This document shows, piece by piece, positions 1-10,439 of a DNA stretch of 47,546 nt. The stretch is from Chara braunii (lineage: Eukaryota > Streptophyta > Charophyceae > Charales > Characeae): assembly GCA_003427395.1 (NCBI GenBank), contig BFEA01000231.1:607194-654739 (forward strand). The letters run 5' to 3'. Each line of letters starts with the position of its first letter. Position 1 is the first letter of the stretch. The notes below the pieces were generated by a model that saw only the letters and a list, made by a program, of their open reading frames with translations, did no database searches and was not told where the DNA came from. The position numbers and the translations under genes are program-made.

Positions 1-214
1 GCACGGGGGGGGGGGGGGGAGCCATCGCATTTTTTCTCATCCATGTGCCTGGCGTTTTTCTTGTTTTGCTTTCTGTCCGCCTTTCGGTTCGGATACACAG
101 CGCGACGATACACAAAAAAAAAAAAACAGAAAAAAAGAAAAACGGAGATATTAAGAAAATAACTGGCTCCGGTACAAACAAAATGTTGATCGGTGGGATT
201 GGTTATATGCTTTG

Positions 215-440
215 TGTCAATCGGATTATCTGTGGGATGTGTCATTTCGTTTGTTTGACTGGTAGGCTTTCTTTCCCTGTTAGGTTTGGTTTCCTCCTCC
301 TTTTCTTTACCTCTTTGTCTTTTCATTGCGTGCAAGTGGGTCCTTGTGACACACGGGGATGGGGGCAGCCAGCGCTCAACATGTCATCCACGTGGCTGGC
401 CTTGTACGTAAGAAGTGACGAATAGGTGGGGCTTTCCTTC
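215..440. repeat. Interspersed repeat, copy 1 (direct repeat with 915-1135)
   Basis: The segment from gtcaatcggattatctgtg to cgaataggtggggct recurs at 915-1135 with few differences. Its second half (acacacggg.tgggggcag..., cacgtgg, ttgtacgtaag) recurs in inverted form at 7325-7430 and 7912-8005. Long open frames here (for example 45-425) are repeat-derived. Confidence 0.8.
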
Positions 441-914
441 CCTTGTTTTTTTTCGTTTTCCTGTTTTGTATTTTTCCGCCTTTGCGCTCCGATTTTCAGG
501 TGTCATAACTACAGGGCTCGACCGTGATGTCAGACAGAGAAAGAAAACGAATCAAAAAAAAAAACGGCAGCTGGGCGAAGCACTTCCATTGCCCTTTTGC
601 CACCCATAAGGGTGATAAGAGGACCACGCGCTTTGGTGCAGGCCAGGTGTCATAACTACAGAGGTCGGTCATGGTGCCAGATGGAGACAGAAAATGAATG
701 AAAGAAAATAAATGAAAAATTGCTAGAGGTGGCGCTCTGCACTTCCATTGCCCTTTCCAGTTCGGAGGCTTTGCTCTTTTCGCCCATTCCTGTTTTTTTT
801 TGCCTTTATAGTTTCAACTTTCAAATAGTATCATTGCCCTCACAGTTTCAAATAGTGTTATTGCCTTTATACTTTCAACTTTCAAATTGTGTCATTGCCC
901 TCACAGTTTCACAT

Positions 915-1135
915 AGTGTCAATCGGATTATCTGTGACATGTGTCATTTCCTTTGTTTAACTGATAGACATTCTTTCTCTGTCAGGTTTGGTTTTCTCCT
1001 CGTTTTCTTTACCTCTTTGCCTTTTCGTTGCGTGCAAGTGGGTCCTTGTGACACACGGGGGTGGGGGCAACTAGCGCTCAACCTGTCATCCACGTGGCTG
1101 GCCTTGTACGTAAGAGGTGACGAATAGGTGGGGCT
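915..1135. repeat. Interspersed repeat, copy 2
   Basis: Near-identical to 215-440. It is preceded at 810-910 by degenerate tandem units containing agtttcaactttcaaat and tcattgccctcacagtttca. Confidence 0.8.
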
Positions 1136-1202
1136 ATCCTTCCCTGTTTTTTTTCTTTTTTTTCTTTTGTCTTTTTTCGTCTTTGCGCTCTGATTTACAC
1201 TG

Positions 1203-1238
<36 letters not shown>

Positions 1239-1241
<3 letters not shown>

Positions 1242-2482
1242 GGTCACCAGCCCGTACGTACGGAGGTCCCCGGGCAGACCTCCGTACGTATGGGCGTTTG
1301 GGGTCCCGTACGGGGTCCGAACCCTACGGCGTTCGGCCCTCGCCAAAAATTATTTCGAAGCCTTAAAATAATTATTTTTCTGCATTTGTTTTTCTAAGTT
1401 CTCTATGACGTGAGGTACATGCCTGTAAATTTTCAAGTCATTTGGCTAAGCCAAATAAGAATTACAAATCGCCAAAGATGGCAGTGTCAAAACGTGCTCG
1501 CCCAAGTAGTTTTTCCCTTTTTACTTTTTGTTTTCACTTTCGTTCGGGGTGTCAACAATTTTATTATTTTTAAAATTTTTTTAGTGGGTTTTGTGTTATG
1601 TGAAGTACATATCTGTAACTTTTCAGGATATTAAACATGAAAAATCGCCAAAGATGGCGGTGTCGAAAACATGCTTGCGCACTAACTAAATTTTTTTTTT
1701 TTTTTTTTTTATTTATTTTTATTATTAGTATTTGTTTTCCGTATTTTATTTTTATTTCAAATTTGGTAAGGAATTCGGATGTAATGCTCAGGCAAATCTT
1801 GTTAATTATTTTTATCCATAACATATCTTTTTTTCAGATTTTTTTGATAACTTGCATCCGAATTTAAGAAAAGATATGTTATGGAGAAAAATAAATTAAA
1901 CAAAATTTGCCTGAGCATTACACCTGAATTCCTTACAAAATTTGAAATAAAAATAAAATACGAAAAATAAATACTAATAATAAAAATAAATAAAAAGAAA
2001 AAGAAAATTAAATTTAGTGACTGCGCGAGCATGTTTTCGACACGGCCATCTTTGGCGATTTTTCATTGTTTTTTGGCATAGCTCAATACTCTGAAAATTT
2101 ACAGATGTGTACTTCACATAATACAAAACCCACTAAAAAAGTTTCAAAAAATAATAAAATTTCTTAGACCACGAACTAAAGCGAAAACAAAAACTGAAAA
2201 GTGGAAAAATACGTGGGCGAGCACGTTTTGACATTGCTATCTTTAGCGATTTTTAATTCTTATTTGGCTTAGCCAAATGACTTGAAATTTTACAGGCATG
2301 TACTTCACGTCATAGAGAACTCACAAAAAAACTATTCAGAAAGAAATAATTATGTTTAGGCCTCGAAATATTTTTTGGCGGAGGCCAAACGCCGTCGGCT
2401 TCGGACCCCGTACGGGACCCCGAACGCCCGTACGTACGGAAGTCTGCTCGGGGACCTCCGTACGTACGGGCTAGTGACCCTA
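1239..2482. mobile_element. Foldback hAT-like non-autonomous element (left end duplicated in inverted orientation)
   Basis: It begins CAGGGTCACCAGCCCGTACG after (TA)n and ends in the inverted copy, CGGGCTAGTGACCCT, before (TA)n. The two halves are imperfect inverted copies over about 600 bp each, with the turn near 1835-1866. Both halves carry the GC-rich end, the motif cgccaaagatggc.gtgtc twice, and the AT-rich core ending at tatgttatggagaaaaataaa. The other type of end seen in full-length relatives is absent. No transposase frame is present. Confidence 0.75.
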
Positions 2483-2645
2483 TATATATATGTATATATG
2501 TGACGATATATATATATATATATATGTATATCAGTTGCGGTTTCGTTCCGGGGTCCGAGTTCTTTTGCACGCCCCCGTGCGATACAGACATACATAAAAA
2601 AACATAAGTGGTGAAACATCACAATAAATCCGGCTGCTGCCAAAC

Positions 2646-2693
<48 letters not shown>

Positions 2694-2721
2694 TATATAT
2701 ATATGTATGTATATATATATA

Positions 2722-3480
2722 CATGGTTACCTGACCGAACGTTCAGGGGTCTCCTGGCTGGCCCCCGAACGTTTGGGCGTTCGGGTCCCGTTCGGGGGCC
2801 TAACACCTCCAGGTCCGGCCCCCGCCTAAAGCAATTTCGGGGCCTAAAAATAAGTTTTTTTTTCTGAATTGTTTTTGGTGAGCTCTCTATGATGTAACCT
2901 ACTCACCAATAAATTCTGAAGACATTCTGCTAAGCCAAAAAAACATTAAAAACCGTCAAGGATGGGGGTGTCAAATCGTGCTCGCCTACTCACTATTTTG
3001 TTTTTTTTTCACTTTTAACTTTTTGTTTTTTCTTTATTTCGAGGCCTAAAAAAATTTATTATTTTTTGAAAACTTTTTAACGAGTTATCGATTATTTAAA
3101 CTATATATTTGTAAATTTTCAGGGCATTTATCAATGTTTAAAAATAGTTAAAAATCGCCAAAGATGGCGGTGTCGGAAAGGTAAGTGCACATTTACTAAT
3201 TTTAATTCTCTTTTTATTTTTTCTTATTTTTATTATAGTGTTTATTTTCTGTATTTGATTTTTAATTCAAATTTGGTAAAGAATTTGGATGTAGTGCCCA
3301 AGCATATGTTGTTTAGTTTATTTTTCTCCATAACATATTTTGTTTCGGAATGTTTTGAAAACGTTTGGTTTTTTTTTGTTTTTTATATTTTTGCCTGCGT
3401 TCGGCCCGAACGGCCGAACTCCTCCCGAAGGGGTCCCGTACGTTCGGCTGTTCGGCCCATCCCAAAGGCCGGTAACCCTT
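2722..3480 (+). mobile_element. hAT-like non-autonomous element, full length, plus orientation
   Basis: Left end CATGGTTACCTGACCGAACG, right end GGCCGGTAACCCT, flanked by tatatata on both sides (the local repeat makes the duplication ambiguous). About 760 bp. Inside are two diverged tandem modules of about 190 bp, each ending in the cgtcaaggatggg / cgccaaagatggcggtgtc motif, and GC-rich subterminal blocks of repeated cgaacg. No open frame resembles a transposase. Confidence 0.75.
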
Positions 3481-3492
3481 TATATATATATA

Positions 3493-4250
3493 CAGGATCA
3501 CCAGCCCGTACGTACGGAGGTCCCCGGGCAGACCTCCGTACGTACGGGCGTTCGGGGTCCCGTATGGGGTCCGAACCCGACGGCGTTCGGCACCCACCAA
3601 AAATTATTTCGGGGCCTAAAAATAATTATTTTTTTTTGAATTGTTTTTTGTGAGTTCTATATCACGTGAGGTACGCGCCTGTCAATTTTCAAGTCATTTG
3701 GCTAAGCCAAATAAGAATTAAAAATCTTCGAAGATGGCAGTGTCAAAACGTGCTCGCCCACATATTTTTTCCCTTTCTACTTTTTGTTTTCACTTTAGTT
3801 CGGGCTCTAAACAATTTTGTTATTTTTTGAAACTTGTTTAGTGGGTTTTGTATTGTGTGAAGTACACATCTGTAAATTTTCAGGGCATTTAGCCAAGCCA
3901 AAAAAAAAAAAAAAATCACCAAAGATGCCGGTGTCGAAAACATGCTCGCGCACTCACTAAATTTAATTCTCTTTTTATTTTAATTTATTTTTGTTAATAG
4001 TATTTATTTTTCGTATTTCATTTTTATTTCAAATTTGGTAAGGAATTCGGATGTAATGCTTAAACAAATCTTGTTGGATTTATTTGTCTCCATAACATAT
4101 CTTTTTTTGATGATTTGTTTTTTTTTGATGATTTGTTTTTTTTTTTTGGGTCCGCGTTTGTCCCGAACGGCCGAACGCATTCCCAAGGGGTCCCATACGT
4201 TCGGCGTTCGGGTTTGGGCGTTTGGCCCGTCCCGAACGTCAGTTACCCTG
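3493..4250 (+). mobile_element. hAT-like non-autonomous element, full length, plus orientation
   Basis: Left end CAGGATCACCAGCCCGTACG, right end GAACGTCAGTTACCCTG, flanked by tatatata at 3485-3492 and 4251-4258. It has the same internal order as the element at 2722-3480: GC-rich end, two tandem modules, AT-rich core, GC-rich end. Confidence 0.8.
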
Positions 4251-4262
4251 TATATATATATC

Positions 4263-4334
4263 GTCACAAACAGAACTGCCCGGTAAACCGTAGGCAGAGA
4301 GAGAGAAGAGGACAACAAACGAGGGGCTGTGACA
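4263..4334. mobile_element. 72-bp TIR element, copy 1
   Basis: Bounded by gtcaca / tgtgac inside TA-rich DNA. It is almost identical to 7666-7736, including aacagaactgcccggt and the central gagagagagaagaggac. It is too short to encode anything. Confidence 0.6.
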
Positions 4335-4352
4335 AACTATATATATATATAG

Positions 4353-4622
4353 CTAGGCTACCAGTCGGGCGGCCCGGGTCCCGGGTGGCCAGCCCGTGCA
4401 AGGACAAGGGAAGGTCCCAGCAAAAATAAATCCAAAAAATCCGAAAAACAACTATGTTATGCAGAAAAATAAACTGAACAACCTTTGCCTCAGGGTTGCA
4501 TTGAAATTCTTCACCAAATTTAGAATAAAAAATAAAATTAAAAAATAATTTTATTTTTTTTAAATTTTAAATTGATTTTGGCCCGGCCGGGCAAGTTACC
4601 CCGGGCCACTCTGGTAGCCTAG
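4353..4622. mobile_element. 270-bp hAT-like MITE with perfect 12-bp TIRs and 8-bp target duplication
   Basis: Termini CTAGGCTACCAG (4353-4364) and CTGGTAGCCTAG (4611-4622) are perfect inverted repeats. The 8 bases atatatag flank it on both sides (4345-4352 and 4623-4630). GC-rich subterminal parts are rich in ggcccggg. The AT-rich core (ctatgttatgcagaaaaataaac, ccaaatttagaat) resembles the core of the neighbouring CAGGGTNACC elements. A related right end is at 38489-38572. Confidence 0.85.
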
Positions 4623-4665
4623 ATATATAGATATATAGATATATAGATATAAAGATATATATAAA

Positions 4666-6045
4666 CAGGGTTACCGGACCAAACATTCGGGCTTTCGGGG
4701 TCCCGTTTGGGGGCCGAACACCTCAAGGTTCGGCCCTCGCCAAAAAACAAATTTGGGGCTTAAAAATAAGTTTTTATTTTTTGGATTTCTTTTGTGAGTT
4801 CTCTATGATGTAACCTATACGCATATTAATTTTGAAGCCATTCTGCTAATCCAAAAAAACATTAAAAATCGTCAAAGATGGGGGTGTCAAAACGTGCCTG
4901 CCCACTCACTATTTTGTTTTTTTTCACTTTTTATTTTTTGTTTTTACTTTATTTCAAGGCCTAAAAAAAATTATTATTTTCTCAATTTTTTTTAATGAGT
5001 TATTGATTATGTAAGCTACATATCTGCAAATGTTCAGGGCATTTGTCAATGCCAAAACATAATTAAAAATCGGCAAAGATGGCGGTGTTTAAAAGGTGCT
5101 GACACACTCACTCATCTTAATTCTCTTTTTATTTTTTCTTATTTTTATCATAGTGTTTATTTTTTGTATTTGATTTTTAATATAAATTTGGTAAAGAATT
5201 TGGATACAGTGCCCAGGCAAATGTTGTTTATTTTATTTTTATCGAAAACATATTTTGTTTTCGGCAGGGTAACCGACGTTCAAGACGGGCCGAATGCCCG
5301 AACCCGAACGCCCGAACGTATGGGACCCCTTGGGGATGCGTTCAGCCGTTCGGGCCGAACGCGGATCCAAAAAAAAAAAAAAAAAAAAAAAAAAGTTATC
5401 AATTTTTTTTTTTTATAAATATGTTATGGAGAAAAATAAATTAAACAAGATTTGCCTGAGCATTACGTCCGAGTCCCTTACCAAATTTGAAATAAAAAAT
5501 AAAATACATAGAACAAATACTAATAATAAAAATAAATAGAAGTAAAAAGAGAATTATATTTAGTGAGTGCGCGAGCATGTTTTCGACACCACCATCTTTG
5601 ACGATTTTTTATGTTTTTTTGGGCATAGCTAAAGGCCCTTAAAATTCACAGATATGTACTTCACATAATACAAAACCTACTAAGAAAGTTTCAAAAAATA
5701 ATAAAATTGTTTAGACCCCGAACTAAAGTGAAAACAAAAAGTAAAAAGTAAAAAACAACGTGGGCGAGCACGTTTTGACACCGCCATCTTTGACGATTCT
5801 TAATTCATTTTAGGCTAAGCCAAATGACTTGAAAATTTATAGGTATGTACCTCAAGTCATAGACAACCCATAAAAAAAAAATCAGAAAAAACAAAATATA
5901 TGTTTAGGCCCCGAAATAATTTTTGGCGGGGGCCGAACGCCATCAGGTTCGGGCCCCGTACAGGACCCCGAACGCCAGAACGTATGGAGGTCCGCCCGGG
6001 GGCCTCCGTACGTACAGGCTGGTAACCCTGGTTTTCGGAATTTTT

Positions 6046-6078
<33 letters not shown>

Positions 6079-6499
6079 CGCGTTTGGCCCGAACGGCCGA
6101 ACGCTGACGTTCAGGACGGGTCGAACGCCCAAACCTACGGGACCCCTTCAGGAGGCGTTCGGCCGTTCGGGCCGAATGCGGAAAAAAAAATAAAAAAAAA
6201 ATAAAAAAAAAAAAATTCCGTAATAAAACTATATTATGGAGACAAATAAACTAAATAACATTTGCCCGGGCACTACATCCAAATTTTTTACCAAATTTGA
6301 ATTAAAAATCCAATACAGAAAATAAACACTATCATAAAAATAAGAAAAAATAAAAAGAGAATTAAAATGAGTGAGTGTGCCGAAATATTTTTTGGCGGGG
6401 GCCGAACCTGGAGGTGTTCGGCCCCCGAACGGGGCCCCGAACGCCTGAACGTTCGAGGGCCAGCCCGGGCCCTCGCGAATGTTCGGTCATGTAACCTTG
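4666..6499. mobile_element. Composite foldback hAT-like element interrupted by a nested insertion
   Basis: It starts CAGGGTTACCGGACC (4666) in plus orientation and runs to 5256. It resumes after the nested element at 6039 and reaches the turn near 6097, where plus-oriented sequence meets minus-oriented sequence (ccgaacgctgacgttcagg). It then runs in minus orientation to GTAACCTTG at 6499. Both outer ends are therefore of the same type, as in the foldback at 1239-2482. The minus half (6098-6499) is internally deleted: gtgagtgtgcc at 6370-6380 is fused to gaaatattttttggcg, which in a full copy lies several hundred bases away. Confidence 0.6.
5265..6030 (-). mobile_element. Nested hAT-like element with clean 8-bp target duplication
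   Basis: Termini CAGGGTAACC (5265-5274) and GGTAACCCTG (6021-6030). The target duplication gttttcgg is exact at 5257-5264 and 6031-6038. This copy defines the ends and the target size of the family: CAGGG...CCCTG ends with 8-bp duplications are typical of the hAT superfamily. It is 766 bp with two tandem modules, an A-tract at 5370-5393, and no transposase. Confidence 0.85.
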
Positions 6500-6506
6500 T
6501 ATATGT

Positions 6507-7217
6507 TGCCGGCATTCGGGACAGGCCGAACGCGCGAACCCGAACGCCCGAACGTACGGGACCCCTTTGGAAGGCGTTCGGCCGCTCGACCCAAAAACTT
6601 TCGAAAACAAAATATGTTATGGAAAAAAATAAACTAAACAACATTTGCTTGGGCACTACATCCAAACTCTTTACCAAATTTGAATTAAAAATCAAATACA
6701 AAAAATAAACATTATGATAAAAATAAGAAAACATAAAAAAAGAATTAAAATGAGTGAGTGTGCCAGCACCTTTTCGACACCGCCATCTTTCCCGATTTTT
6801 AATTATTTTTTGGCATTGACAAATGATCTGAAAATTTACAGATATGTAGTTGACATAATAAGTAACTCATTACAATGTTTTCAAAAAATAATAAAAATTT
6901 ATAGGTCCCGAAATAAGGTGAAAACAAAAAGTTAAAAGTGAAAAAAAAAACAAAATAGTGAGTGGGCGAGCATGTTTTGACACCCCCATCTTTGACGATT
7001 TTTAATGTTTTTTTGGCTTAGCAGAATGACTTCAAAATTTATAGCGTGTAGGTTACATCATAGAGAACTCACAAAAAACAAATCAGAAAAAAAAACTTAT
7101 TTTTAGGCCCCGAAACATTTTTTGGCGGGAGCCGAACCTGGAGGTGTTCAGCCCCCGAACGCCCGAACGTTCGGGGGCCAGCACGGGGGCCCCCGAACGT
7201 TCGGTTAGGTAACCCTG
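6507..7217 (-). mobile_element. hAT-like non-autonomous element, minus orientation, one end eroded
   Basis: It ends TTAGGTAACCCTG at 7217, followed by TA-rich DNA. The other end (ccggcattcgggacaggcc at 6509) has lost the terminal CAGGGTAA. The internal order is that of 2722-3480 inverted. Confidence 0.7.
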
Positions 7218-7324
7218 TACATATATGTATAATATTATATATATATAGAAAGATATATATATATCATCACATGAATATGAAAAAGACAAAAAAATGAACT
7301 CGTTTTTTTGTATCTGTTTCCTTA

Positions 7325-7660
7325 CAACTTCCCCTGTTCAGAACCTCTAGCGTACAAGTCCGCCCACGTGGATGTAGGTTGAGCGGCGGCTGACCCCACC
7401 CCCGTGTGTCATATCGACCCACTTGCAGACAGCCAAAAGGCGAAGAGGCAAAAAAAAGAGGAAGGGAACAACCAAATAAAACAGAACAGGGGGCAACAAA
7501 ACAAAGATGTCAAAACATTATTGTCTGGCAAAAAAAAATCGGAAAAAGCTCGGATCCCAGTGTGACAAAAAAAAAAGACAATCTCGGATGACGATTCCGA
7601 CACACAAGCACTGCCCCGCGCTCAAAATGTCGAACAACGGAAAACAATATATATATATAT
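7325..7660. repeat. Interspersed repeat, inverted copy of 330-440, with A-rich tail region
   Basis: It contains gtacaagtccgcccacgtgg, aggttgagcggcggctg and cccccgtgtgtcat. This is the inverse of the repeat at 330-440 and 1030-1135 and parallels 7912-8005. The short open frames across it (7406-7591) are repeat-derived. Confidence 0.7.
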
Positions 7661-7665
7661 ATATC

Positions 7666-7736
7666 GTCACAAACAGAACTGCCCGGTGAAACCGTAGGCA
7701 GAGAGAGAGAAGAGGACAACAAACGAGGGGCTGTGA
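7666..7736. mobile_element. 72-bp TIR element, copy 2
   Basis: It has the same gtcaca / tgtgac ends and interior as 4263-4334 and again sits inside a (TA)n tract. Confidence 0.6.
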
Positions 7737-7738
7737 CA

Positions 7739-7739
<1 letters not shown>

Positions 7740-7807
<68 letters not shown>

Positions 7808-7835
7808 TATATATATATGTGTGTATATATATCGT
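7740..7835. repeat. (TA)n microsatellite
   Basis: Long TA tract with a few CA interruptions. Similar tracts at 1205-1238, 2481-2526, 2650-2721, 3481-3492 and 4251-4260 border the hAT-like elements. Confidence 0.9.
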
Positions 7836-7911
7836 GACAAATTTATTACATTGACAGCGCAAATGCAAAAAAAATAAAAATAAATTCAGTGTTTATCTTC
7901 TTCGTTACAAG

Positions 7912-8010
7912 ACTCCCCCTGTTCAAATCATCTTGCGTACAAGGCCGCCCTCGTGGATGTAGGTTGAGCGGCGGCTGCCCCCACCCCCGTGTGTCACATC
8001 GGCACGAAGA
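7912..8010. repeat. Interspersed repeat, second inverted copy
   Basis: ccccctgttcaaatcatc, gcgtacaaggccgccc, aggttgagcggcggctg and cccccgtgtgtcac parallel 7330-7430 and are inverted relative to 330-440. Confidence 0.7.
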
Positions 8011-8129
8011 CCACAAACGAAGGAAACCTCCGCAGCCGAACCCTATACGTATGAGGTCAGCGACCCGGATGAGATGTTCGACGACAAGAACAAGAATAAG
8101 CGTGTCGATGGAGATGACACGAAGACCTA

Positions 8130-8560
8130 AAATACGATGAAGACAAAAAAGAACTACAGGAAGAGGAAGGCGGATGAAAGAAGCAGAAGAAGAAGAACAA
8201 GAAGAAGTGAAGGGGAAAAAAAAAAAAAAAAAAAGACAAGCATCGAAGAACAGGACGAAGTTGCGAGGAACACGAAGAGCCGACGATAATGACAAGAAGC
8301 ACATGTGAGGACGAAGAAAAGGAATATATAAAAAAAAAAAAAAGCCAGAAGTACTAGAAGTAGAAGCGACTATGAAGAAGAAGAAGAAATGAAGAAGACG
8401 AGGCGAGAAAAACGAATCAGAGAAAATAATTCATAGATGATAAAGCGAAGCAAGGGAATAAGAACCAAAGGGCCTCAAAGCGAGAAGCTAAATCGAAGAA
8501 GAAGAAGAAGAAGAAGAAGAAGAAGAAAAAAAAAAAAAAAAACTGAAAAGTGAAAACAAC
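8130..8560. repeat. Long polypurine (GAAGAA-rich) tract
   Basis: Over about 430 bp the plus strand is overwhelmingly A and G, dominated by GAA/GAAGA units with A-runs at 8217-8234 and 8527-8542. The minus-strand frames (7846-8304, 8417-8944) are Phe/Leu/Ser strings from this composition and are not genes. Confidence 0.85.
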
Positions 8561-9650
8561 GGTCGTAGACTGCTTCCCGCACAAAGGTCGACTACATGTT
8601 TCAATACTTCTCCGCATGCACACTTCAGAGTCACAAACGCGCAAGTCCCCCATTACGAGCAATATGAGAACAGAGGGCCGATGACCGAGAAGAAGAAGAA
8701 GAAGAAGAAGATAAACAACCCGCGTAAAGGATAAAGAAGCGGCGTAAAGGAAGTGACACGTGGACTGTACGAAGTAAAGAAACAAAAAAAGGAAAATATG
8801 TGGAAAAAAAAAACAAAAAAAAACAAAAAAAAACAAAAAAAAACAAAAAAAAACAACAACCAATTGAACACCTAACTGGGTCCACAACACACAAAAACGA
8901 ACGCACACGATCACGCACGCACACGCACACGACCACACTCTCACTTACACAAACCTGCGCCCACGTGGAGGAACATAAACGGGCGACACAATTCCAAACG
9001 CGCGAGCGCATGCGCACAACAAAAACGGCCGAAGGACGAGGCAACACACCGACAGACACGCACAATAGCACTCACGCGCGCACGCACACACAGCTGGTGC
9101 AGGTGACTTCAATGCCGCCTGTACTGTGTCCCGCGTCGCGACAATCTTTTGCGCTTGGCAGACGAGGTGCACGCAGGAGGTGTTGCGGATGGGGAAACAA
9201 GGTGACGACGGCTATGTCACCACGCGAACACATGCCGACAGTGACACTTAACACCACAAACGAACCCTAAACGAACATGCACCACCACACACGAAGGCGG
9301 TAACGCATCCCGCAGCACCGCTATCTGCCCGCCGCATTGCAACAATGGCTACGGCACCGTCGGGTTCGGTGCAGAAGGCGGGCGCTCGCGGGCTGGGTAT
9401 GACGGTGCAGGGAAAGAAGACAGGAAGCGTGCTGAGGTTCCGTTTAGGGTTCGTGGCGATGGCGAACTGCCGTGCACGATCCCGAACGGAGGAAATGTCA
9501 CAAGCCGAACGGAAACCCTACACAATGGACCGGACAATACGGCGTTCAGAACGTGTTTTCACATTCGTATATGTCGACAGTACAGGCACAACGGTAATGA
9601 CGGTGAAAAAAAAAAAGTTCGCGTGGCCGTGAATTTTCTGTTTTTTTTTT
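8561..9650. other. Low-complexity and unassigned DNA
   Basis: It includes an A9C repeat at 8808-8856, a CA-rich stretch with short acacgcac units (8885-9100) and a T-run at 9640-9661. Frames at 8800-9270 and 9345-9632 show no recognisable domain. No gene can be supported. Confidence 0.6.
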
Positions 9651-9661
9651 TTTTTTTTTTT

Positions 9662-10070
9662 CCGCCATCGGCCCTCGTTTCCTGCCAACGCTAGGAAGTC
9701 CGATAGAGGTTAGGCGGCGCCCCAAACACTGGACCGGATTCACGTCGCGACGGCCGTTGATGGAATCCGGCGTCGCCCGCCGTCTGCAGCGTGGGGCCTT
9801 GGTTCACTTGCCTGGGACTGTGGTACATCGGTGACTTACGGGCGGCTATCTGCCGAAAAGCCCGCCCCTAACTCGCCGGGACTACGGGTTCTCTGTGGCG
9901 GGGGGACCGGTGGNTTAAACCGCAATTACCTTTCCCATATACCGGCCGCGGGCCTGAATTTACCCTGCACGCCAGAGAACAACAAACCAACACATATGTA
10001 TCTGGCTGGCGCAGCCAGCCATTTTGCCGCAGGCCTTAACGTCTGTGTTTTGTTTCAACCAGGAAACGTA
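9662..10070. other. Unassigned GC-richer segment with a one-base gap
   Basis: The composition differs from its neighbours, and an N lies at 9914. A frame (9831-10082) reads through the N but matches no family I recognise. Confidence 0.4.
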
Positions 10071-10072
10071 CT

Positions 10073-10310
10073 GGTGGCTTAGCTCAGTTGGTTAGGCACG
10101 CAAGTGCCATTCAGGAGGTTGTGGGTTCGAGCCCCCATGACCGTTGCAGCACACTTAGTGCCAACCGACTGTGATAGTCGGCTTGATACTTCTATTAGTA
10201 GGATCTATGACCAACAGGGGTGTGAGTGTGAGCATGAGTGGGCTGTGTGGTGTGTGTGTGAGAGTGTTGGCCATAGCCACTGCTGCTACTTGATGGGGGG
10301 TTAGGGAAGT
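10073..10310 (+). repeat. tRNA-derived SINE (family 1), plus copy
   Basis: The head has an A box TAGCTCAGTTGG (10080-10091) and a B box GGTTCGAGCCCC (10124-10135) with tRNA-like spacing and a TGGG/CCCA T-stem. The acceptor arms do not pair, so this is a SINE head and not a functional tRNA gene. The body runs to about 10310, with GT-rich and G-rich parts. Confidence 0.6.
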
Positions 10311-10439
10311 AGATGGGAGGTGCAGCTACAGGCAGAATATTCGGTCTTTGCGTTAGCCGCCCCCCCCCACCGGCAGCCCCACCCTACTCCCTGACCACTG
10401 CGTATTAGGGTGGGGGGCAACATGCATTCCCGGGGTCCC

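Noticed and set aside
8417-9071. Long minus-strand frames of 146-175 residues
   Set aside because: They are translations of GAA-rich and A9C repeats (Phe/Leu/Ser strings).
9831-10082. Bacterial or vector contamination
   Set aside because: The composition differs from its neighbours and there is an N, but no bacterial gene or vector element could be recognised. A database search would decide.
10073-10142. A tRNA gene
   Set aside because: A and B boxes are good, but the acceptor stem does not pair and related heads continue into a shared SINE body.
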